Source: TMED69 sp036130055 (GTDB lineage: Bacteria > Pseudomonadota > Gammaproteobacteria > Ga0077536). Taken from it: a stretch of DNA of 36,022 nt. The notes beneath the pieces are model-generated. The model made no database searches. It worked only from the letters and a program-made list of their open reading frames with translations, and had not been told where the DNA came from. This document shows positions 22,565 to 31,735 of this stretch, piece after piece. Numbering within the stretch: the stretch's first letter is position 1; each line of letters opens with the position of its first letter. Location: assembly GCA_036130055.1 (NCBI GenBank), contig JAYYOR010000012.1, forward strand, positions 1 through 36,022, given 5' to 3'. Both the position numbers and the translations under genes were made by a program.

Positions 22565-24973
22565 ATGAAACAGGAGCAATTACTTAGAGTTACCGGTTAC
22601 ACTGATAAAATAGCCGCAATAGCAGATGAAGAAATTACTTTCTTTGTACATTCTGAGTTTGGGGAAAATTATAGATCAGACATTGTTAGATTAATTAATG
22701 GGGATACAAACCCAGAGGGGCCGGGGCTGAAAGAAAAGGTAGTAAGAAACAAGGCTAATAAATTTTACAAAGGACAACATCAACCTTTGATGGCCGGAAG
22801 CTACCTTTTAGTACCGCACAGTGAAAAGCTCAATTGTGATGATATTACCATCTGCGCATATATCTATCCGACTACTCCCATCACAGACGTTGAAGGAGTC
22901 GCGATTGGCGAACAAGGGCTTCTCACTAAGTGGGATTCAAAAAAACAAACAGGTTATGGCTTATTTATAAACAAATTTGGTTCTCTTGAGTTAAAGATCG
23001 GAAAAGGAAGAGGTAAAACCGAAGTCTTCTCGCTTTCAAAACCCCTTTTTAGAAAAGTTTGGTATCGCATCTATGCAAGTTATGACTCTAAAACCGGTGC
23101 TGTTACAGTTAGTCAACAAGCACATGTAAGCATTACCAATGGCGGACATGGAATGAGCATGCTTCATCCCAGGGAAGATACAAATTCAACTCAAAGTTTT
23201 AAAGGTTCTAAACATGCTCTCGGAAAAAATGAAGCGCCCCTTCTAATGGCTGCTAGTACCCAAAACATTCAGTCCGGGAGAACGATTTCAGGCTTTCATT
23301 TTAAACAACTTGAAAAACCTATTGAACTACCTGAACATTACCAGAAGTACAATGGGAAAATTGAAAGGCCGAGGCTATTTGGTTCTGCTGTTGACGAGAA
23401 AACTATAAATATGGTGTTAGGCCAACAAAAAATCGAGTCTCTTCCAAACGAGGTGAAAGAGTCTCTCACCGCATTTTGGGATTTTGCCGAAAATATAAAT
23501 AAAAATGCAGCGTCCACCCATGTCCCGGAAATGACACCAAATAGACTTCATGCAATTGGAATAAATATGCCAGTTAGAGGAACACCTGGTTTTAATTGGT
23601 CTTCCGACTACATGAGTTTTACCCATGGCCCTCAGGAGTATGGTGCTATTCATTTTCATGATGAGTCCGTTGACGACGCGCGATGGTCGCCATCATTTAC
23701 TTTTAAGATTCCAAAAAATTTGGAAAGTGGAGTATACGCGGCAAGGCTTCGGGTAAAAGGCAAATCAACACCTGACCACGAAGATTATATTCCTTTTTTC
23801 GTTAAACCTTCTCCAGAAGAAAAACCAGCAGACATTGCCTTAGTAATGGCGACACATAGTTACATGGCCTATGCGAATGACAATTTGAGTGTCAATTCTG
23901 TAATCGCCGAGCTTTTGACTGGTCAAATACCGCTCCTTCAGCCTGAAGATTTACTGCTTAACAAAGAGCGCGGCTACGGTCTCGGTACCTATACCAGCTA
24001 TAGAGATGGTTGGGGGGTAAATGTATCTTCCAGGCTCAGGCCAATTTTAAATATGCGCCCTAAATACTTACACGTATTATCTCCTTCATTATGGCAATTC
24101 AATGCTGACCTCCACCTCGTCGACTGGCTATATGAAAAGGGATATAAAGTAGATATTTTAACAGATGAAGACGTTCATAAAGAAGGTGCCTCCTTATTAA
24201 ATAAATATAAAATAGTACTTACTGGTCATCACCCCGAGTACATGTCAGAGCAGCAAATGAATGCTTACCATGACTATCAAATGCATGGGGGAAGGTTCAT
24301 GTACCTAGCTGCGAATGGATTCTACTGGATTTGCGTGCCTCATCCCGACAATCCTAATATCATAGAAGTAAGGAAAGGCGATAACGGAACTAGAGCTTGG
24401 ACGATATCACCAGGAGAATATTGCAACGCCTTTGATGGTAAACACGGTGGTTTATGGCGAGTAAGAGGAAGGGTAATGAGCAAACTTCTGGGGAACACCT
24501 TTTCATCTTTTGGATTAACCTACTCTTCTTACTACAGGAGGTCTCCTGATAGCCAATTGCCACAATGCAAGTGGATTTTTAAAGGGATAGGAAAAAATGA
24601 GCCTATAGGTGATTTTGGCTTAGTCGGAGGCGGAGCCGCTGGACTAGAGTTAGACAGAGCCGATCTCGAACTGGGCACTCCCCATAATGCATTCCTTTTA
24701 GCGCACTCCGAGGGACATAACGACATCTATGTTTCGGTTACCGAGGAGGTAACTTTCAATGCTAGGGGATACATCGCAGGGGGAACAGGAGAAACCAATC
24801 CGTGGACCCGTTCAGATATAGTCTACTTCAAAACACCAAATGAGGGAGCGGTTTTCTCTGTTGGCTCGATGACTTGGTGCGGCTCACTCCAACATAATAA
24901 TTATAATAATAATGTTTCTACTATGATGTCGAATGTCATCGATGGCTTCTTAAAATATAAGAGGCTTCCATGA
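22565..24973 (+). CDS. dmfA2: N,N-dimethylformamidase large (beta) subunit
   Basis: An 802-residue catalytic subunit. The first ~270 residues contain a concanavalin/LamG-like beta-sandwich (DITICAYIYPTTPI, LLTKWDSKKQTGYGLFI). The rest is the catalytic region: LVMATHSYMAYAND (~427-438), GYGLGTYTSY (~470-479), VLTGHHPEYMSEQQ (~551-564) and the Gly-rich AGGTGETNPWTRSD end. In the Paracoccus enzyme a mononuclear iron is held by two Tyr and one Glu; Tyr436, Tyr476 and Glu558 here fit with nearly the same spacing. Length is close to the known ~760 residues. It is cytoplasmic, with no signal peptide. ATG 13 bp after the small subunit; its end overlaps the next gene by 4 bp (ATGA). Confidence 0.88.
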   Translation: MKQEQLLRVTGYTDKIAAIADEEITFFVHSEFGENYRSDIVRLINGDTNPEGPGLKEKVVRNKANKFYKGQHQPLMAGSYLLVPHSEKLNCDDITICAYIYPTTPITDVEGVAIGEQGLLTKWDSKKQTGYGLFINKFGSLELKIGKGRGKTEVFSLSKPLFRKVWYRIYASYDSKTGAVTVSQQAHVSITNGGHGMSMLHPREDTNSTQSFKGSKHALGKNEAPLLMAASTQNIQSGRTISGFHFKQLEKPIELPEHYQKYNGKIERPRLFGSAVDEKTINMVLGQQKIESLPNEVKESLTAFWDFAENINKNAASTHVPEMTPNRLHAIGINMPVRGTPGFNWSSDYMSFTHGPQEYGAIHFHDESVDDARWSPSFTFKIPKNLESGVYAARLRVKGKSTPDHEDYIPFFVKPSPEEKPADIALVMATHSYMAYANDNLSVNSVIAELLTGQIPLLQPEDLLLNKERGYGLGTYTSYRDGWGVNVSSRLRPILNMRPKYLHVLSPSLWQFNADLHLVDWLYEKGYKVDILTDEDVHKEGASLLNKYKIVLTGHHPEYMSEQQMNAYHDYQMHGGRFMYLAANGFYWICVPHPDNPNIIEVRKGDNGTRAWTISPGEYCNAFDGKHGGLWRVRGRVMSKLLGNTFSSFGLTYSSYYRRSPDSQLPQCKWIFKGIGKNEPIGDFGLVGGGAAGLELDRADLELGTPHNAFLLAHSEGHNDIYVSVTEEVTFNARGYIAGGTGETNPWTRSDIVYFKTPNEGAVFSVGSMTWCGSLQHNNYNNNVSTMMSNVIDGFLKYKRLP

Positions 24974-25386
24974 AAGAAGACAAGCAAAATAAAGCCCTTC
25001 AGAAAGATCACTATTGGTGGATTCATCCCAAACTTAGAGGTGGACAAGTTTTAGAAAAAAACTTTGCCGACTCAATGAAATGGCAGTGGTCAAGTACAAA
25101 CGAAATCAACAAACTAAATTTTCCTTCTCTTATAGACGAAGACGGGCCTTACAGCGAATTTGCTAAATTACTGTATAAACTGAATGGTTATAAAACGGGA
25201 CCAGTTAAAGGATGGTACGTTGTTGTTAAACCTACCAAAAAAGAGTACGTTGTCGGCCAGCTTTGTGTTGATTCAAATATTCCAGTTTATTTATTTAGCG
25301 ATGAAAAATTCGATACTGAAAATGAAGCAAAAAAAAGGGCAACTGAATTAAGAGCACTGTATCCGGGATTAATGCACGTAACTTAA
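24970..25386 (+). CDS. DMFase small-subunit-like protein (paralogue)
   Basis: A 138-residue protein without a family name known to me. Its C-terminal half (~80-135) can be aligned with that of the small subunit at 22117: G-W-Y-V-V-V...K-K-E-Y-V-V-G-Q-L...D-E-K-F-D-T-E-N-E-A here, against G-K-H-T-I-V...W-K-E-Y-S-I-G-T-L...K-E-K-Y-E-T-R-E-Q-A there. The N-terminal half differs and contains an acidic DEDGPYSEFAKLL segment and several Trp. It overlaps the large-subunit gene by ATGA, a sign of translational coupling. Most likely it is a second small subunit, a regulatory or maturation partner of the amidase. Homology rests on my own alignment by eye. Confidence 0.6.
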   Translation: MKEDKQNKALQKDHYWWIHPKLRGGQVLEKNFADSMKWQWSSTNEINKLNFPSLIDEDGPYSEFAKLLYKLNGYKTGPVKGWYVVVKPTKKEYVVGQLCVDSNIPVYLFSDEKFDTENEAKKRATELRALYPGLMHVT

Positions 25387-25393
25387 AACTTTA

Positions 25394-26665
25394 ATGTTAG
25401 CCCCCAAAAAAATTCAAAACTTCATTGCGATTATAAGTTTAATACTCGCAGGAGAAATGATTTTTAGCCTCCCTTTTCATATCGCTAGATACTTTAGACC
25501 ATCTTTTTTATCATCATTTGAGCTCACCAATACTGAATTGGGAGACATTTTTTTTTACTACGGAATTTTCGCCTTTATCGGTTATTTATTGGGCGCTTTC
25601 ATTACGGATAAATTCTCTGCAAAAACACTTATCGTTAGCTCCCTGATTTTTACTGGTGTAGGAGGTTTATTTTTGTTAAGAGGACCATCCGTAAATGAAT
25701 TAAAAATTCTATACAGCTACTGGGGATTAACCACAATTTGCCTATTTTGGTCGCCATTGATAAAAAGTACACGTTATATTGGCGGGAATGAAAACCAAGG
25801 GACTGCTTTTGGCTTTCTAGACGGCGGAAGAGGTCTATGCGCCGCCGCGGTTGCATCGATCGGTGTTTTTATCTTTTCAAGTAACACCGACTTATCAATT
25901 ATGACCACTAGCTCATTTTCTAAACCTCTAGAGCAGGTCATTATATTTTATGCGTTTATGACCATTCTTGCCGCAATATTTGTGCTCTTATTCCTTCCAA
26001 ACGTCCCATCGCAAAAAGCTAAACCGCTGAAGAATAATTGGCTTAAAAAAAAGAGACTACTACAATCAAGAATGATCTGGTTACAAGCTATTGTAGTAGC
26101 GTCGAGCTATGCATGTTATAAAGGCCTCGACCATTTTTCGCTATATCTCCATCAGGTGCATCAATACACTGAGCAAGAGGCTGCCAGTATTGTCGCAAAA
26201 ATAGCATACTTGAGGGTAGCCGGAGCCGTTTTTGCAGGATTATTGTCAAATAAATTTCAACCTTCTATTGTGCTCGCCTCTTGCTTTGTCATTATCACCC
26301 TAAATTTTTTAGCTATCGGTCTAGGAACAAATCAATTTTCGCAGATTAACTTAATAATTTTAGGTCTAAGCAGTTCCGCTCTACTTGTTTTTGGATTGCG
26401 AGGTGTCTATTTTACATTGTTAAGTGAAACTAGAATGCCTATGAGTCACACAGGTTTTTTAGTAGGATTAATTTCAGTTATTGGATTCACTCCCGACATT
26501 TTCTTCGCCCCAATAGCTGGGAGATTGCTTGATTATTTTCCAGATAATACTGGTCACAGGGTTTATTTTTATTTTTTGGGAGTAATTTCTATAATAGGTC
26601 TTATAGCAAGTATAATTATTAATCAATCAAAAAAAGAAAAAGAGAACTTCAATGCCTTTGGATAA
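25394..26665 (+). CDS. MFS transporter
   Basis: A 423-residue membrane protein with about twelve hydrophobic helices in two halves, separated by a basic loop near 210-220. The first half has the loop GAFITDKFSAKTLIV, an MFS 2-3 loop signature in relaxed form, and a QGTAFGFLDGGRGLCAA segment, which recalls the YihN/UhpT-related group. It would sit in the inner membrane and move a small organic solute by proton or sodium coupling. Its position between the amidase genes and an amidohydrolase, with a 7-bp gap before and a 14-bp overlap after, suggests uptake of the amide substrate or export of a product such as an amine. Confidence 0.88.
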   Translation: MLAPKKIQNFIAIISLILAGEMIFSLPFHIARYFRPSFLSSFELTNTELGDIFFYYGIFAFIGYLLGAFITDKFSAKTLIVSSLIFTGVGGLFLLRGPSVNELKILYSYWGLTTICLFWSPLIKSTRYIGGNENQGTAFGFLDGGRGLCAAAVASIGVFIFSSNTDLSIMTTSSFSKPLEQVIIFYAFMTILAAIFVLLFLPNVPSQKAKPLKNNWLKKKRLLQSRMIWLQAIVVASSYACYKGLDHFSLYLHQVHQYTEQEAASIVAKIAYLRVAGAVFAGLLSNKFQPSIVLASCFVIITLNFLAIGLGTNQFSQINLIILGLSSSALLVFGLRGVYFTLLSETRMPMSHTGFLVGLISVIGFTPDIFFAPIAGRLLDYFPDNTGHRVYFYFLGVISIIGLIASIIINQSKKEKENFNAFG

Positions 26666-27827
26666 ATATATTGAAAAAAACATTGATAGAATCACTAGCT
26701 GGCGCCGAAAAATTCATTCACGCCCAGAGCTCGCTTTCAATGAAATTGAGACATCAGAATTTGTCGCTGCCAAATTATCCGAATTTGGGATTGAAATACA
26801 TAGAGGCATTGGAAAAACAGGGGTCGTAGGTGTTCTTCAAAAAGGAACCAGTAAAAAAAATATTGGCCTAAGAGCAGATATGGACGCGCTTCCCATAAAA
26901 GAACAAAATAATTTCGCACATCGATCACAGAACGAAGGATGTATGCACGCCTGTGGCCACGACGGACATACAGCGATGCTATTGGGTGCAGCCGAGTATC
27001 TTTCAAAAACCGGAAATTTTAATGGTACTATTTACTTTATTTTTCAACCAGCAGAAGAAGGCGAAGCCGGTGCAAAAGCAATGATTGAAGACGGTCTTTT
27101 CTCCAAATTTAATATTGACTGTGTTTTTGCAATACACAATTGGCCACACCTTGACCCGGGAGTGATAAGAACAAGAAGCGGGCCTATAATGGCTGGATTC
27201 GATACTTTTAGTATGAACGTAATAGGGGATGGCGGACATGCGGCCTTACCCCACCTCTCAAGTGACACAGTCACGACCACCGCGTCTATCATTCTAAATT
27301 GGCAAACCATCGTTTCCAGAAATATAGATCCAATCGAATCAGTTGTCCTAAGCGTGACCCAGATTAAAGGGGGTAATACTTGGGCTGTCATACCCAAAAC
27401 GACATCAATCGGCGGGACGGTCAGAACTTTCTCAAGAAAAAATCAAATATATGTAAAGAGGAGAATGGAAGAAATAGCCAGAGCGATCGCGGTTTCAAAT
27501 GGATGCAACATTGATTTCAATTACGAGGAAAGATACCCTCCTACAATAAATTCTAAGTTAGAAACAGAATTAGTTATGCAAGTAGCAGATCACATTAATA
27601 ATCCAAAAACTCATAGAGAAGAGTGTCCCCCAGTAACAGGCTCTGAGGATTTTGGTTTCATGTTGGAGGAGAAAAAAGGTTGCTATGCTTTGATTGGAAA
27701 TGGTGATACAACAGGTGGATGCATGCTTCATAGTCCCACTTATGACTTTAACGATATGATAATTCCTCAAGGGATCACTTACTGGGTAAATTTAGTTAAT
27801 CGAAAATTACATGAGAAGGAGGGATAG
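26652..27827 (+). CDS. M20 family amidohydrolase (hippurate/IAA-amino-acid hydrolase type)
   Basis: A 391-residue metal-dependent amidohydrolase. Features: WRRKIHSRPELAFNE at the start, GLRADMDALPI, the metal motif C-M-H-A-C-G-H-D-G-H-T-A, QPAEEGEAGAKAMI with the acidic catalytic pair, a dimerisation domain (~180-290) with GGHAALPH, and the closing VTGSEDFGFM. It cleaves N-acyl amino acids to acid plus amino acid in the cytoplasm. The start lies inside the end of the MFS gene (14-bp overlap), and the stop shares one base with the oadG start. In this operon it may cleave a second amide bond, for example of an N-acyl substrate or a formyl derivative, but this is a guess. Confidence 0.9.
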   Translation: MPLDKYIEKNIDRITSWRRKIHSRPELAFNEIETSEFVAAKLSEFGIEIHRGIGKTGVVGVLQKGTSKKNIGLRADMDALPIKEQNNFAHRSQNEGCMHACGHDGHTAMLLGAAEYLSKTGNFNGTIYFIFQPAEEGEAGAKAMIEDGLFSKFNIDCVFAIHNWPHLDPGVIRTRSGPIMAGFDTFSMNVIGDGGHAALPHLSSDTVTTTASIILNWQTIVSRNIDPIESVVLSVTQIKGGNTWAVIPKTTSIGGTVRTFSRKNQIYVKRRMEEIARAIAVSNGCNIDFNYEERYPPTINSKLETELVMQVADHINNPKTHREECPPVTGSEDFGFMLEEKKGCYALIGNGDTTGGCMLHSPTYDFNDMIIPQGITYWVNLVNRKLHEKEG

Positions 27828-28039
27828 TGGAATCTAGTAACGCGGAGATCTTGCTTCAAGGAGTCAAATTAGCAATTGTAGGAATGGGAATGGTTGGAGT
27901 ATTGTTATCCTTCCTGGTGTTTATTATTTCAATCACATCAAAATTGCAGTCAAAAAGAGCAGACGATGCGCCAGACACAGACACTGTAGCAGCAATCATC
28001 GTGGGAATAATGAAATATCGGGAAAAGTTTAAATTATGA
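27827..28039 (+). CDS. oadG: Oxaloacetate decarboxylase gamma subunit
   Basis: A 70-residue protein starting with GTG. It has one transmembrane helix (~16-37), then a short cytoplasmic tail with acidic DDAPDTD. This is the typical size and layout of OadG, which anchors the alpha subunit to the membrane beta subunit and binds zinc. The start shares its first base with the stop of the M20 gene, and the end overlaps oadA by 4 bp. An identity call without the following oadA and oadB would be weak; with them it is firm. Confidence 0.85.
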   Translation: MESSNAEILLQGVKLAIVGMGMVGVLLSFLVFIISITSKLQSKRADDAPDTDTVAAIIVGIMKYREKFKL

Positions 28040-29835
28040 AAAACAACAAAAAAGAAACAAATAACAAAAAAAAATTGGGGCTAACTGAGTTAGTATTACG
28101 AGACGCCCATCAATCACTTTTTGCCACTCGAATGAGAACGGAGGACATGTTACCTATAGCTCCAAAACTTGACAAGATTGGATTCTGGTCAATCGAAAGT
28201 TGGGGCGGCGCAACGTTTGATGCTTGTATCAGGTTTCTCGGAGAGGACCCCTGGGAAAGGATTAGAAAACTAAAAAAAGCAATGCCGAACACTCCTCAAC
28301 AAATGCTGTTTAGAGGTCAAAATATTTTGGGATACAGACACTATGCAGATGACGTCGTTACAAAATTTGTTGAAAGAGCGGCAACAAATGGAGTAGATAT
28401 TTTCAGGATATTTGATGCGTTGAATGACCTTAGAAACCTCGAAGCCAGTGTAAAAGCCGTGATAAAAATGGGTAAGCATGCTCAGGGAACAATCTCTTAC
28501 ACTGTTTCCCCGGTACATACCATTGACTTGTGGGTTTCTTTAGCAGAGCAAATCCAAGAAATGGGGGCCCACTCACTATGTATAAAAGACATGGCAGGTC
28601 TACTTAAGCCTTACGTAGCCTTTGAGTTGGTAAGCAGACTTAAAGAAAAACTCAGTATTCCTATCCACATGCAGAGTCACGCGACTACAGGCCTGTCAAC
28701 GGCCACATACCTAAAGAGTATTGAGGCCGGAATCGATAATGTGGACACCGCCGTGTCAAGCATGAGCATGACATACGGTCATTCGCCAACTGAATCTATT
28801 GTCTCTATTTTAGAGGAAACAGATCGAGACACAAATTTGAATATTAGACTTATAGAAGAGGTATCCGATTATTTTAAGAAAATTAGAAAAAAGTATGAGA
28901 AATTTGAGGGATCATTAAAAGGTGTTGACTCGAGGATTCTTGTAGCACAAGTTCCAGGGGGAATGCTTACGAATTTAGAAAATCAACTTAAAGAACAATC
29001 GGCATCAGACAAAATAGATGAAGTTTTAGATGAAATACCGAAAGTAAGAGAAGACTTAGGAAATATCCCGTTAGTCACACCAACTTCGCAAATCGTAGGC
29101 ACACAGGCTGTGCTAAATGTGATGATGGGTCGATATGAAAAGCTTTCGAAAGAGACAGAAGGGATTTTAAAAGGAGAATATGGCGCGACACCTTCTCCCG
29201 TAAATATGTCGCTACAAAAAAAGGTATTAGGTGACAAAAAACCGATCACTTGCAGGCCTGCCGATCAATTAAAATCCGAACTTAAAGATATTGAAACCGA
29301 ATTGATAAAACAAAAAAATCAAGATAATTTCAGCCTATCCGACAATATAATTGACGATGTTCTTACTTATGCTTTATTCCCCCAAGTAGCGCTTTACTTC
29401 TTTAAAAATAGGGGAAATCCAAGCGCTTTTGAGCCAGTTCCCGGGACTCAAGCGACGGTTACCGACACTGCCCCTAACTCAAAAGTTAATAAGGATAAAT
29501 ATTCAAAATATAATGTAAAAGTTAATGGACGGTCATTCGAAGTAGAGGTAAACGAAAATTCTGAAATTAAAATGGAAACAAAAGTAAGATCGATTGATGT
29601 AGAGACTCCCGACTTAGATAGCATTAATTCGCCTTTATCGGGTACGATTACAGATATAAAATGTAAGATTGGAGATTCTATAAATGCTGGAGGAGTAATG
29701 CTCGTGCTTGAAGCTATGAAAATGGAAACTGAGGTAGTAGCCGAAAAAAATATAAAAATCTCTCAAATCCTAGTTGCTGTCGGCGATAAAGTAGCTCAAG
29801 GTCAACCATTAATAGAATACACTCAAGAAAACTAA
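28036..29835 (+). CDS. oadA: Oxaloacetate decarboxylase alpha subunit, biotin-dependent
   Basis: A 599-residue protein. Carboxyltransferase domain (~10-280) with RDAHQSLFATRM at the start, CIKDMAGLLKPY carrying the catalytic Lys, and the TTGLSTATYLKSIEAGIDNVDTA block. The conserved domain and linker extend to ~520, and the biotin domain ends with E-A-M-K562-M-E-T, where Lys562 carries biotin. It transfers the carboxyl group of oxaloacetate to biotin. One oddity: the usual H-L-H-C-H metal motif is H211-M-Q213-S-H215, so the middle His is Gln. No biotin carboxylase is present, which supports decarboxylation rather than ATP-driven carboxylation. It overlaps oadG by 4 bp and is 2 bp before oadB. 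Confidence 0.93.
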   Translation: MKNNKKETNNKKKLGLTELVLRDAHQSLFATRMRTEDMLPIAPKLDKIGFWSIESWGGATFDACIRFLGEDPWERIRKLKKAMPNTPQQMLFRGQNILGYRHYADDVVTKFVERAATNGVDIFRIFDALNDLRNLEASVKAVIKMGKHAQGTISYTVSPVHTIDLWVSLAEQIQEMGAHSLCIKDMAGLLKPYVAFELVSRLKEKLSIPIHMQSHATTGLSTATYLKSIEAGIDNVDTAVSSMSMTYGHSPTESIVSILEETDRDTNLNIRLIEEVSDYFKKIRKKYEKFEGSLKGVDSRILVAQVPGGMLTNLENQLKEQSASDKIDEVLDEIPKVREDLGNIPLVTPTSQIVGTQAVLNVMMGRYEKLSKETEGILKGEYGATPSPVNMSLQKKVLGDKKPITCRPADQLKSELKDIETELIKQKNQDNFSLSDNIIDDVLTYALFPQVALYFFKNRGNPSAFEPVPGTQATVTDTAPNSKVNKDKYSKYNVKVNGRSFEVEVNENSEIKMETKVRSIDVETPDLDSINSPLSGTITDIKCKIGDSINAGGVMLVLEAMKMETEVVAEKNIKISQILVAVGDKVAQGQPLIEYTQEN

Positions 29836-29837
29836 AA

Positions 29838-30968
29838 ATGGATCTTATCGTAGAATTATGGCTCGGCTCTGGTCTTGCTAGATTAACATTGCCAACACTA
29901 ATAATGCTTTTAATCTCTTGCGTGCTAATTTATCTCGCAATCTCTAGGTCATTTGAACCACTCATCTTACTACCACTTGGCTTTGGTGGGATTCTCGCGA
30001 ATATTCCAGGCAGTGAAATAGCACTAGAAGGTGGTTTACTCTTTTTTATTCAGGAAATTGGAATTGATACCGGAGTATTTCCACTCCTAATCTTCATGGG
30101 TGTTGGTGCTATGACAGATTTCGGACCGATGCTCGCGAATCCTAGAACGCTATTTCTAGGCGCTGCTGCACAAGTTGGAATTTTTATCACCGTAATTGGG
30201 GCAGTTCTACTAAATAAAACGGGTTTAACGTCTTTCACATTAAAGGATGCCGCAGCAATTGGAATTATTGGTGGGGCTGACGGACCAACTGCGATATATG
30301 TTTCTAGTATGCTTGCCCCGCAACTAATAGGAGCAGTGGCAGTGGCGGCCTACTCTTATATGGCTCTAGTACCTTTGATACAACCCCCTATCATGAAACT
30401 TCTGACTACTGAAAAAGAAAGAGGAATCGTCATGGTTCAGCTACGAGAGATAAGTCAAACCGAGAAGATCCTTTTCCCTCTATTGTTGCTAGGTTTAGTC
30501 GCATTGGTTTTACCCAGTGCAACTCCACTTATCGGGATGTTCTGCTTTGGAAATTTAATGAGAGAATCGGGAGTGGTAGAGCGTTTATCTCAAACAGCCC
30601 AAAACTCACTTATAAACATAGTAACTATTGGATTAGGTCTAGGGGTGGGAGCTAAATTACAAGCAACCGAATTTTTAAAATTCAGCACCATCGCAATTCT
30701 TCTTTTGGGCATGGTTGCCTTCGCTATTGGCACAGCTTCAGGAGTTTTGCTTGCAAAATTTATGAATAATTTTTCAAAAGAACCGTTAAATCCACTAATC
30801 GGAGCAGCTGGAGTATCCGCCGTCCCTATGGCCGCTAGAGTCGTCAACAAAGTAGGTTTAGAAACCAATAAAAGCAATCATCTATTGATGCATGCAATGG
30901 GGCCGAACATTGCCGGAGTGATAGGTTCGGCTGTAGCAGCTGGTGTGATGATACATTTTTTATCTTAG
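29838..30968 (+). CDS. oadB: Oxaloacetate decarboxylase beta subunit, Na+ pump
   Basis: A 376-residue integral membrane protein with about ten hydrophobic helices. Landmarks are GVGAMTDFGPMLANP (~91-105), which holds a conserved Asp of the sodium site, IGIIGGADGPTAIY (~141-154), the re-entrant region with Gly and Asp, and the NPLIGAAGVSAVPMAARV segment near the end. OadB decarboxylates carboxybiotin and exports sodium ions. Related GcdB and MmdB proteins share the fold, so glutaconyl-CoA or methylmalonyl-CoA decarboxylase is possible in principle, but the alpha subunit is of the OadA type. It is the last gene of the long operon; no intrinsic terminator is apparent after it. Confidence 0.93.
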   Translation: MDLIVELWLGSGLARLTLPTLIMLLISCVLIYLAISRSFEPLILLPLGFGGILANIPGSEIALEGGLLFFIQEIGIDTGVFPLLIFMGVGAMTDFGPMLANPRTLFLGAAAQVGIFITVIGAVLLNKTGLTSFTLKDAAAIGIIGGADGPTAIYVSSMLAPQLIGAVAVAAYSYMALVPLIQPPIMKLLTTEKERGIVMVQLREISQTEKILFPLLLLGLVALVLPSATPLIGMFCFGNLMRESGVVERLSQTAQNSLINIVTIGLGLGVGAKLQATEFLKFSTIAILLLGMVAFAIGTASGVLLAKFMNNFSKEPLNPLIGAAGVSAVPMAARVVNKVGLETNKSNHLLMHAMGPNIAGVIGSAVAAGVMIHFLS

Positions 30969-31072
30969 AGTTCAAGGCTTGTGAATACCCCAAAATAATA
31001 ATTTTTCCAACCCACTAATTCAAAAAACATAAGTATTTTATAAATCAATAATGATTTTTAAGACAATCTCTG

Positions 31073-31735
31073 ATGCCTTTATTAAAATTAAATTGGTCTG
31101 AAATTGATACAGTCTTACTTGATATGGACGGCACAATTCTAGATTTATCTTTTGACGACTATATCTGGAATAAAGAGATACCAAAAAATTTAGCTAAACG
31201 ACAAAATATTAAATTTAATCAGGCCGTTTCCATTTTAGAACAAAAAATGAAAACTGTGGAAGCGACGTTGAACTGGTACTGTTTTGACTTCTGGGAAAAA
31301 AAAATTGATATCGACATTAATTCGATTGAAGAAAAATTCAAACAAAAAATTAAAATAAAAAAAGATGCTATTACCTTTTTGACGAGCTCCCTCCTAAAAA
31401 CTAAACAAATGATATTAGTCACCAACGCTGATAAACGTGGTCTAATTCGCAAATTAGATATCACAGGAATTAGGCAGTATTTCGATGATGTAATATGCAG
31501 TCACGATTTTAATTATGCCAAGGAAGAAGTTCAATTTTGGTCAAATTTACGAAAAAAAAATAAAATTAATTTTGAAAGAACACTATTAATTGACGACAAT
31601 TTGTCAATACTTAGTACGGCTGAAAAAATAGGCATAAAGTATCTGAGGGGAGTCTCAAGGCCTAACTCGAAGAAAAAAACGATAATATCTTCTAAATACG
31701 AATTGGTCGACCAGCTTTCAGAGCTTATCAACTAA
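31073..31735 (+). CDS. yrfG: HAD-like hydrolase, GMP/IMP nucleotidase (YrfG type)
   Basis: A 220-residue HAD phosphatase. The nucleophile motif is D17-M-D19-G-T at the start, motif II is LVTNADKRG (~114-122), motif III the Lys before EEVQFW, and motif IV LLIDDN (~171-176). The IDTVLLDMDGTILDLSFDDYIW opening followed by NWYCFDFWEK matches YrfG of gammaproteobacteria, which removes phosphate from GMP and IMP. It has one cap domain of about 90 residues and no signal peptide. It is monocistronic on the + strand and its 3' end overlaps the convergent trmB by 18 bp. Confidence 0.82.
   Translation: MPLLKLNWSEIDTVLLDMDGTILDLSFDDYIWNKEIPKNLAKRQNIKFNQAVSILEQKMKTVEATLNWYCFDFWEKKIDIDINSIEEKFKQKIKIKKDAITFLTSSLLKTKQMILVTNADKRGLIRKLDITGIRQYFDDVICSHDFNYAKEEVQFWSNLRKKNKINFERTLLIDDNLSILSTAEKIGIKYLRGVSRPNSKKKTIISSKYELVDQLSELIN

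Noticed and set aside
27044..27397. 117-residue frame antisense to the M20 amidohydrolase
   Set aside because: Lies wholly within a well-supported gene and has no recognisable features.
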